From Natronomonas pharaonis DSM 2160 (lineage in GTDB: Archaea; Halobacteriota; Halobacteria; Halobacteriales; Haloarculaceae), in the NCBI RefSeq assembly GCF_000026045.1, contig NC_007426.1, positions 2,356,001-2,420,000 on the forward strand: 64,000 bases of DNA. The letters are read 5' to 3'. The notes under the pieces are model-generated. The model had not been told where the DNA came from. It searched no databases and was given only the letters and a program-made list of their open reading frames with translations. Shown here in pieces: positions 45,829 to 52,078 of the stretch (positions are counted from its first letter, which is position 1; each line of letters opens with the position of its first letter). Both the position numbers and the translations under genes were made by a program.

Positions 45829-47273
45829 CAGTCATCACCCGTCCCGAAGGTCAGCTGGTCGAGGTGCTCTTTGCGGTCGTCCTGAACGCCGATCTGCTCG
45901 TAGGTGACCGGGCCCTCAACCTGCTCGGCTTCGGGGCCGGGCTCGTTGCCGAGGTACGTGACGTTCGGCTGGGTGCCGAGGTCATCGAGCAGCTTGAACG
46001 CCGAGAGCTTGCCGCCCCACGGCGTGTTGGATTCGCCCCAGTCTTCGTCGATGTCGACGTTGTTGGTCTCGCCGTCTTCGTTTTCGAGGGCTTCCTCGGC
46101 GCGCTGCTCGAGGAACTGGTTGGGCCGGCTGTCGGGGTCGTTGACGTCGCCGAAGTGAATGGCGCTCATGCCGGCCGTGTCGCAGGCCTCCATACAGGCG
46201 ACGGTACCGACCTTCTCTTCGCCTTGGTGACCATCCTGCCGGGACGGACAGAAGGTACACTTGCCCATGGTACCCTGCGCTGGCCGCATGTCGTTCCACT
46301 GGCCGCGCTCGTCGTGGAGGTGGTCGTCAGTCTCTTTGAGGTGTTCCTGTCGTTCCTCATACGGCATCTCCTTGAGCTCGTCGTAGTCGTTTTCGGAGCC
46401 GGGGAGGTCCTCGTATGGAACGTCGGGTTCGCCCCACTGGAAGTAGTTGACACCGTACGGACAGGCGACCTGACAGTATCGGCAGCCGATACAGACCTCG
46501 TAGTTCGTCAACACGAGACCGTCCTTGTCGCGGGTGTGTCGGGCCCGAACCGGACAGACCTTCTCACACGGCGCGTTCGAACAGTGCTGGCAGGGCCGAA
46601 CGAGGAAGTTCTCCTGTTCTGTCTGCTCGTCCTCGTAGGTGAGGACGTACATCCAGTTTGCACCCTCCGAGGTCTGGTTCTCCTCGATACAACCCGTGAC
46701 ACACTCCAGACAGCCGTCACAGCGTTCGAGGTCAATGACCATCCCCATCTGGACATCGTCGTCGTCGCCCGTGTCCGATACGGGGTTGTCACCGTACTCG
46801 TCGTCGGTCGGGCTGGCGGCGCTCGCGACACCGCTGAAGCCGAGCGCCGCAGCACCGGCACCCATCTTCTTCATCGTGTCTCGACGGGTCTGGTCAGTGT
46901 CGGGGTCGAAGTCGGACAGCTTCCCGACAGTACCGTCCTCGCCAGTGAGCCGCTGGAAGAGACCTCCGTCGTCGGACTCCATCTCTTCCTCGTAGGCCTC
47001 GGCAGTCGGGCGGTCGTCGACATCGAACTCCTCGACGACCGCGTCGTTGTATCGGTCGTGGAACTCGGCTTCAGAGAGTTCGCCCTGAATGAGCCGCATG
47101 GCGTCTTCCGCCATCTCCATGCCGAGGTCCGCATCGTATTCGGTCTCCTCGAGCTTCTCTCGCATCTCCTCTTCCCATTCTTCACCCATGGGATGGAACG
47201 ATTCGTCCGTTGGTTCGTCGTTGCTCCCGCAACCGCAACTGTCGCGGTCGCAGGATGAGTCGTCACTGTTCAT
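45828..47273 (-). CDS. Four-cluster 4Fe-4S ferredoxin-like subunit with internal Tat motif
   Basis: 481 aa. Residues 8-15 are Cys-rich (CDRDSCGC). Residues 25-85 form an acidic helical domain. An internal twin-arginine-like stretch (TRRDTMKKMGAGAAALGF) lies at 129-146. The FeS domain (about 185-345) has four cysteine groups: CDGCLECVTGC, CQHCSNAPCEKVC, CIGCRYCQVAC and CTFC...CMEAC. It resembles DmsB/PsrB-type electron-transfer subunits with an unusual N-terminal extension. Confidence 0.85.
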   Translation of the reverse strand: MNSDDSSCDRDSCGCGSNDEPTDESFHPMGEEWEEEMREKLEETEYDADLGMEMAEDAMRLIQGELSEAEFHDRYNDAVVEEFDVDDRPTAEAYEEEMESDDGGLFQRLTGEDGTVGKLSDFDPDTDQTRRDTMKKMGAGAAALGFSGVASAASPTDDEYGDNPVSDTGDDDDVQMGMVIDLERCDGCLECVTGCIEENQTSEGANWMYVLTYEDEQTEQENFLVRPCQHCSNAPCEKVCPVRARHTRDKDGLVLTNYEVCIGCRYCQVACPYGVNYFQWGEPDVPYEDLPGSENDYDELKEMPYEERQEHLKETDDHLHDERGQWNDMRPAQGTMGKCTFCPSRQDGHQGEEKVGTVACMEACDTAGMSAIHFGDVNDPDSRPNQFLEQRAEEALENEDGETNNVDIDEDWGESNTPWGGKLSAFKLLDDLGTQPNVTYLGNEPGPEAEQVEGPVTYEQIGVQDDRKEHLDQLTFGTGDD

Positions 47274-47334
47274 TGATAATCACCGTAGCGTGCCATCGAA
47301 CGTCCGCGGCCGCCGGGCGTCGCCGACGGAACGG

Positions 47335-47745
47335 TCATTCGACGATCACCGCGTGTCCGCGCTGACGGTCGGCTCGTAGGTAACACAGAGAAAGTACCTC
47401 CTCGTCGAAGACGTGGTCGAATGAGACTCCTCGGCGACAGCCGGAGTCGGTGCCGCGGGTGGAGCAGGAGCTATCACCGCACCACTCCAGGACAGCCTCC
47501 GCCCCGCCGGAAACCTCGATGGCAGGAGGTCGTAGGGCGGATGCCTCGTCCGCTTCGACGAATCCGTACGGTAGTCGAACACCGGTTTCGCCCGTCGTGT
47601 CTGCGAACGGCGCTCCAGCGCCAGCGTCGCCCGAGGACGCGGGCTGGTCGTCGCCGACCAATGGGTAATGAGCCGCCGGGCCGTCGGCTGTGCTCGCCGT
47701 GGGTCCATCGGTGAACGTCCGCCTCTCGACACCGGGCGCTGCCAT
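47335..47745 (-). CDS. Cys-rich hypothetical protein, first gene of the ferredoxin/NrfD operon
   Basis: 136 aa. The start at 47745 is 27 bp after a TATA-like TTTAATAT, strong evidence for a leaderless gene; the longer frame from 47769 needs a TTG. The N-terminal half is Ala/Gly/Ser-rich, the C-terminal part carries four close cysteines (EWCGDSSCSTRGTDSGC) and LCYLRADRQRGH. The family is not recognised. It ends 61 bp before the ferredoxin-like gene. Confidence 0.6.
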   Translation of the reverse strand: MAAPGVERRTFTDGPTASTADGPAAHYPLVGDDQPASSGDAGAGAPFADTTGETGVRLPYGFVEADEASALRPPAIEVSGGAEAVLEWCGDSSCSTRGTDSGCRRGVSFDHVFDEEVLSLCYLRADRQRGHAVIVE

Positions 47746-47764
47746 CACTCGGGGTGTTTGACTG

Positions 47765-47776
47765 GACAATATTAAA
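47765..47776 (-). promoter_or_regulatory. TATA element of the ferredoxin/NrfD operon
   Basis: Minus-strand AGTATTTAATAT is centred about 27 bp before the ATG at 47745. Confidence 0.55.
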
Positions 47777-47931
47777 TACTCCCCATTCCCCGTGACTGCC
47801 GGCAGTAGACGGCCTCAGACGGGCGTTTCGACTGATTCGGCAACTTTATGTGCATATAAGAAATAGGCTGAACATTGGCGGTCGTTACTGAGACGAAGGT
47901 TCCACCAGTTCGTTCGGCGAACGAACCACAC

Positions 47932-47942
47932 TGTATATATAC
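47932..47942 (+). promoter_or_regulatory. TATA element upstream of the YkgJ-like gene
   Basis: TGTATATATAC lies about 60 bp before the GTG at 48000, so a leader of about 35 nt is implied if it serves that gene. Confidence 0.35.
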
Positions 47943-47999
47943 TACCGCCGGAACGGCCGTCTCCGACAGCCACTTTGCTCGCGGGCACGCAGCGTTCGT

Positions 48000-48497
48000 G
48001 TGCGCGTCGAAGTGTATCCCGGCAAAGAAGCTGTCGTCGACTTTGACCCCTCGCTTACCTTCGAGTGTGTCGACGACTGCACGTGGTGTTGCCACCACGG
48101 CGTGCTGCTGTACGAGCAGGACTTCCTCGAACTCGCCGACCGGGAGTCACTTGCGGCCTCGACAGCCTCGTTTCAGGGCCGGGACTTCGTCCGCCGGGAA
48201 ACCAAACCCGACGACCACCCGCACACCGGCGAGGACGGCATGGCCTGTGTCTTCCTCGGAGCCGATGGCCGCTGTCAGCTCCACGCTGAATACGACTGGA
48301 AGCCCACCCGCTGTTCGGTCTTTCCGCTGGAGGTGACTGTCGAGGACGGCGACATCCACGTCGGCATACGTGGGGAGGCCCACGACCACTGCGACGGCCT
48401 CGACGTCAGCGAGCGCCGAGTTGTCGACCATCTCGAGGCGTTCCTGCCGGAGTTGCTATGGGAGCTCGACGACCCGACGACCAAAATCGAGCTTTAG
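48000..48497 (+). CDS. YkgJ-family cysteine cluster protein
   Basis: 165 aa with a GTG start. Cysteine groups match the YkgJ/Fe-Zn-chelating pattern: CVDDCTWCCHHG near residue 23, MACVFLGADGRCQLH near 82, and RCSVFPLEV near 105. Such proteins are thought to bind an FeS cluster or zinc; the role is unknown. Confidence 0.85.
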   Translation: MRVEVYPGKEAVVDFDPSLTFECVDDCTWCCHHGVLLYEQDFLELADRESLAASTASFQGRDFVRRETKPDDHPHTGEDGMACVFLGADGRCQLHAEYDWKPTRCSVFPLEVTVEDGDIHVGIRGEAHDHCDGLDVSERRVVDHLEAFLPELLWELDDPTTKIEL

Positions 48498-48640
48498 ATG
48501 GTCGTCGTGTCGGTGCTCCCGCACTCCGGACACTGCGTCAGTTCGCCGAGCGGCGGGTGCTGGACGTTCCCCCACGCGTCGGCGTCGGGCGGCGCTTCGA
48601 AACCGCAACTTCGACAACGATGTGTGGTACTAACAGACAT
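48494..48640 (-). CDS. 48-aa zinc-ribbon protein
   Basis: A short protein MSVSTTHRCRSCGFEAPPDA with a second knuckle CPECGSTDT, forming a rubredoxin-like ribbon. The start at 48640 follows an AT-rich CTTAAGTG about 27 bp upstream (leaderless). It is convergent with and slightly overlaps the YkgJ-like gene end. Function unknown. Confidence 0.75.
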   Translation of the reverse strand: MSVSTTHRCRSCGFEAPPDADAWGNVQHPPLGELTQCPECGSTDTTTI

Positions 48641-48664
48641 GATTAATGGTGACACACCACTATC

Positions 48665-48945
48665 ACTTAAGCGTATCTCCGGGCGGAACCGACATGGCTG
48701 TCGAGCGCCTACGACCGGCCGGCCGATGACGAGGCATCCGGGCCGAGTCGGTGTAGGCAGCCGGCAGCGACGAGCCCTATGAGTGCCGAGGCCGCTACTT
48801 TTGACGGTAGACAACGTCTCTGGGAGTATCTGGTCGTGGCCGCGGTAGAGATAGGCCCCGGTCAGGTTCTCATCGGGCGAGCAGACACGGATTTATTTAT
48901 CGGTCGTCAGAGGCACCACAGCAACGGCGGAGGGCAAACCAGCGG
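48665..48945. other. Intergenic stretch without a supported gene
   Basis: Apart from the TATA-like element of the zinc-ribbon gene near 48665-48672 and an AT-rich patch at 48890-48900, I see nothing here. One plus-strand frame from 48779 runs into yqeC antisense and has no protein-like composition. Confidence 0.4.
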
Positions 48946-49668
48946 TCAAACAACATCGACGACTTCGGGTGTCGCCATCCGCGCCAGCACGATAGCCTCG
49001 ACATCGGCTCTGTCAGCAATCGCGTCGGCGATAGCGCGGGCGGTCCGTTCGTCGGCCGCGTCGTCAACCTTGTTGATAAGGGGGATGGCGCGTGCGCCGT
49101 CCGGGATATCCTTCAGACCGCCAGCCTCGTCGGCGACGACCGAGCCCACCGTCTCCGGAGTTATTTCGTCGCCGATATCGATGTCGGCCAGCGCGGCGAC
49201 TCGCTCCGGCCGGTGGACGTGTGTCTCATCCAGCGGCTTCCCGACCGCGTGGGCGCTGACGACCGGAACGACCGTTGCTGTGCTGGCCGGCAGCTGTGGC
49301 TCTCGGTTGTTCGGCGCTTTGAACTCTCGGGTGCGCGCGCCGTCTGCTTTCACCAGTACAGGACCGTCGTGGGCGTCGGCGACCGCATCGACAATTTCGG
49401 GGCCGTAGCCGCGGTAGCGGTCGCTGCGGTCGTGGCCGGCGACGAGCCCGAGCGGGTACGGCGGGGCAGCGTCGAGTTCGGCGACCGGGTCGTCGGTGAC
49501 TCGGACCGACGCAACCTCGCGGTCGAAGATGGGTATCCGAACCGTTGCCGTCACGATGGGCTGGTCGAGCAACCCTGCCAGCGCATACAGCGTCGTCTTC
49601 TTGCCGCCGGCACCGACCAGACAGGTGACACCGTCGGCGGCCGAAAGCGCCGCTACGATGTCGGTCAC
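48946..49668 (-). CDS. yqeC: YqeC-family P-loop protein, putative Mo/Se hydroxylase accessory factor
   Basis: 240 aa. The P-loop-like LVGAGGKKTTLYALAG at residues 17-32 and the central VKADGARTREFKAPNNREPQLP are YqeC hallmarks. In bacteria the family accompanies selenium-dependent molybdenum hydroxylases; its exact reaction is unknown. Here its start overlaps the TorD-like chaperone stop (ATGA), tying it to the formate-dehydrogenase-like operon. Confidence 0.85.
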   Translation of the reverse strand: MTDIVAALSAADGVTCLVGAGGKKTTLYALAGLLDQPIVTATVRIPIFDREVASVRVTDDPVAELDAAPPYPLGLVAGHDRSDRYRGYGPEIVDAVADAHDGPVLVKADGARTREFKAPNNREPQLPASTATVVPVVSAHAVGKPLDETHVHRPERVAALADIDIGDEITPETVGSVVADEAGGLKDIPDGARAIPLINKVDDAADERTARAIADAIADRADVEAIVLARMATPEVVDVV

Positions 49669-50306
49669 GGTTCAGTTCGCGGCGTCCCCGTGTCCAGATA
49701 GCTCGGTGCGAGGTCGTCGAGTTCGAGCCCGAGGAGATAGGCGTCGGCCTCGACGGCCCCCTCGGCGAGCCATCCGACTGCCTCGTAGAAGGTGTCGTCA
49801 GTGAGCTCCTTGATGTCGGCAGCGGCGGCCGGCAGCCACCAGCCGTGCGCCGAGAGGAACGCCCGCCGGTAGTCGTCGGCCCCGTCGCGGGCGAGCATTT
49901 CGAGGGCGGCGAGTTCGACCGCCACGTGGTCGGGTTCCTCACGGAGATGCTCGGAATGCTCGATGCCGAGGTCGCGGTAGGTCTGTTTGACCGCCGCCAA
50001 TGGCTCGCCCAGATAGTCGTCGGCATACCACGATTCGTGGGCCTGCATCTTCGGCCGTGGGCCGACAAAGAGCCGGGTGTGAACCCGCTTGAGGCGGTCG
50101 GCTTCTTCAGCCGGGTCACTGACAGTCGACTGCCACTTCGAGAGCAGTCGGTAGCCGTTGGCGAGCGCTTGCGGTGACGCGTCAGTCGGGAGCTGTTCAC
50201 TTGCGAGTCGGTCGACGGCCGCCTCGCTCGGTGGGTCCGCGAGGACCCCCGAGAGGAAGGCATACAGGTCGGCGAGGTCGGCCGCCGTGTCGGCTGGTTG
50301 TGTCAT
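49665..50306 (-). CDS. TorD/DmsD-family molybdoenzyme chaperone
   Basis: 213 aa, all-helical TorD-like protein (LADLYAFLSGVLADPPSEAA; RLFVGPRPKMQAHESWYADD; YLGEPLAAVKQTYRDLGI). It should bind the alpha subunit's Tat leader and help cofactor loading before export. It lies 55 bp after the NrfD-type gene and overlaps yqeC. Confidence 0.9.
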   Translation of the reverse strand: MTQPADTAADLADLYAFLSGVLADPPSEAAVDRLASEQLPTDASPQALANGYRLLSKWQSTVSDPAEEADRLKRVHTRLFVGPRPKMQAHESWYADDYLGEPLAAVKQTYRDLGIEHSEHLREEPDHVAVELAALEMLARDGADDYRRAFLSAHGWWLPAAAADIKELTDDTFYEAVGWLAEGAVEADAYLLGLELDDLAPSYLDTGTPRTEP

Positions 50307-50361
50307 AGGAGCGTTGAAATCGTGTATGGAACGCGGTGATAAACAGGTTGGCCCTGCGCCG

Positions 50362-51465
50362 CTACATCGGGAGCGGCAGCGGCGTGAACTCGGCGGCGAG
50401 GATGTAAACGAGCGCGAGCGCTATTTTGCCGGCGACCGCGAGAGCGCCGGCGAAGACGTACGATGCCGCGGTGACATCATCGGGGAGCGCTCCGGACCGC
50501 TGTGCGAGCGCACTGCCGCCGAGGAAGATGGCAGGCAGGACCATCCCGCCGACGATAGCGACGCCGATAAAGAGGCCAGCGTACGTCGTCAGCATGTTGT
50601 TGACTGCCTCTGCCGCGGCCGGGGCCTGTCCGGGCAGCATCGTCACCGTCGCAAGAACGGCCAGCAGGGAGCCCACGAGCAGCCCGGAGGCCGCAAGGGC
50701 ATACGACTGGAGCGTCCGCCCCGGCGAGCGGGTCGCAAGCGCTGTCAGCCCGACGGCCGCCGCCAGCCCGGCACCGAGGCCGCTGAGTATCTGAACGGGA
50801 ATCAGGAACGTTTTGTCCCACAACGGCACCCGGTTGGTGGCACCGGAGCCGAGCGCCATCGCCGAGTACAGCAAGACACCGGCGGCGAGTACGCCAAAGA
50901 ACGCACCGAGGCCGAGCCGTATCTTCTCGGACGGCCGGGTGATATCGGCCAGCCGGTCAAGCAGGTCAAGCAGACCGACACGGTTGGCGACGCCGCGGAC
51001 GCCACCGCCGACAGTCCGTCCGCCGGTCGCTGTCTCCGCCGTACCGCCGTCGGAGGCAATATCCGTGCCGCCGTCGGCGACCGCCGGTCGATTGGGCCGC
51101 TCCTTCCCGAAGGCCGTCCAGCCGAACATCAACAGCGCGCCAAGGCCGAACCCGGCGATGAGGTACGACCCGATAGCCATCCACGAGCCGAGGTTCGACA
51201 TCGTAAACGGGAGCGCCATCGCCCGGAACGGCGTCGCGAGGTGAGACAGCATAATCGGCGGGCTGATAGCGATGACGAGCAGGCCGGTCAGATAGCCGTA
51301 TTTGGCGAGCTGGCCGTGCTCGACTGACTCCCGTCGCTTCGAGAGCACGTCAGCGACGTAGGCGGTCAGGTACGCGCCGCCGGCAAGGCCGATGAGCGCG
51401 ACGTATTGGGCGATTTTCCAGTCCCACTGCGTGTACGGTTCGTTGAAGATTATTTCGAGTGGCAT
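50362..51465 (-). CDS. NrfD-type membrane anchor of the formate-dehydrogenase-like complex
   Basis: 367 aa with about eight to nine transmembrane helices (QYVALIGLAGGAYLTAYVAD near the N-terminus; FTMSNLGSWMAIGSYLIAG). NrfD/PsrC family, transfers electrons between the FeS subunit and menaquinone. Its start is seven bases after the FeS subunit stop. A soluble loop near residues 125-165 is Gly/Thr-rich and looks like a lineage-specific insertion. Confidence 0.9.
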   Translation of the reverse strand: MPLEIIFNEPYTQWDWKIAQYVALIGLAGGAYLTAYVADVLSKRRESVEHGQLAKYGYLTGLLVIAISPPIMLSHLATPFRAMALPFTMSNLGSWMAIGSYLIAGFGLGALLMFGWTAFGKERPNRPAVADGGTDIASDGGTAETATGGRTVGGGVRGVANRVGLLDLLDRLADITRPSEKIRLGLGAFFGVLAAGVLLYSAMALGSGATNRVPLWDKTFLIPVQILSGLGAGLAAAVGLTALATRSPGRTLQSYALAASGLLVGSLLAVLATVTMLPGQAPAAAEAVNNMLTTYAGLFIGVAIVGGMVLPAIFLGGSALAQRSGALPDDVTAASYVFAGALAVAGKIALALVYILAAEFTPLPLPM

Positions 51466-51472
51466 GGGTGAA

Positions 51473-52072
51473 TCACTCCGATATCACGCTGTCGGCGTCG
51501 TCCCCGAAGACGATGCGGGCGGCCTCCGGTTCGAACGGCGTCGAGGTGCCCTCTTCGTCGAGCTTCTCGGAGAGTTCATCCGGCGTGCCGAAAAGCAGCG
51601 CGTCGGTCGGACACTCCGAGGAGCAGGCCGGTTCGAGGTCTTCTTCCTGTCGGGGCTCGCAGGTAGTACACTTGTCCATCAGCCCGTTGCCCCGTGCGCC
51701 GAGGGGGTTCATCTCGTCGGCTTCCGGGACCTCGGCGTCGGGGTACTGCGGCGCGCCGAACGGACAGCCGACGCCGCAGTAGTGGCAGCCGATACAGAGG
51801 TCGCCCGATACCCGCACGGTGCCGTCGTCGCGGAACAGGAGGGCGTCGGTCGGACAGACATCGACACAAGGGGCCTCGGCGCAGTTGTAACACTGCATCG
51901 GCTTTTGGGCCTCGTCTTCGGTGCCATGTTCGAGGGCGACGACCTCGATGCGGTTCGTCTCCGGCGGGAGGTCCCACGTTCGCTGGCAGGCGACCTCGCA
52001 GGCGCCGCAGTCGATACAGGACTCCCAGTTGGGGATGACTCGGGCCGTGTCGTTGGATTGGTTGGTGCTCAT
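51473..52072 (-). CDS. Four-cluster FeS subunit (DmsB/FdhB-like)
   Basis: 199 aa, with four cysteine groups: CIDCGACEVACQRTWD, CYNCAEAPCVDVCP, CIGCHYCGVGCP and CTTCEPRQ...CSSECP. It links the molybdopterin subunit to the membrane anchor. No signal peptide is seen; export probably occurs as a complex with the Tat-carrying alpha subunit. Its start lies six bases after the alpha-subunit stop. Confidence 0.93.
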   Translation of the reverse strand: MSTNQSNDTARVIPNWESCIDCGACEVACQRTWDLPPETNRIEVVALEHGTEDEAQKPMQCYNCAEAPCVDVCPTDALLFRDDGTVRVSGDLCIGCHYCGVGCPFGAPQYPDAEVPEADEMNPLGARGNGLMDKCTTCEPRQEEDLEPACSSECPTDALLFGTPDELSEKLDEEGTSTPFEPEAARIVFGDDADSVISE

Positions 52073-52078
52073 TGTCGG

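Noticed and set aside
47772-48098. A 108-aa minus-strand frame opposite the YkgJ-like gene start
   Set aside because: It overlaps the promoter and 5' part of the YkgJ-like gene and shows no protein-like composition.
48779-49408. A 209-aa plus-strand frame overlapping yqeC
   Set aside because: Most of it is antisense to yqeC, it is Ser/Thr/Ala-rich without acidic bias, and no promoter spacing fits.
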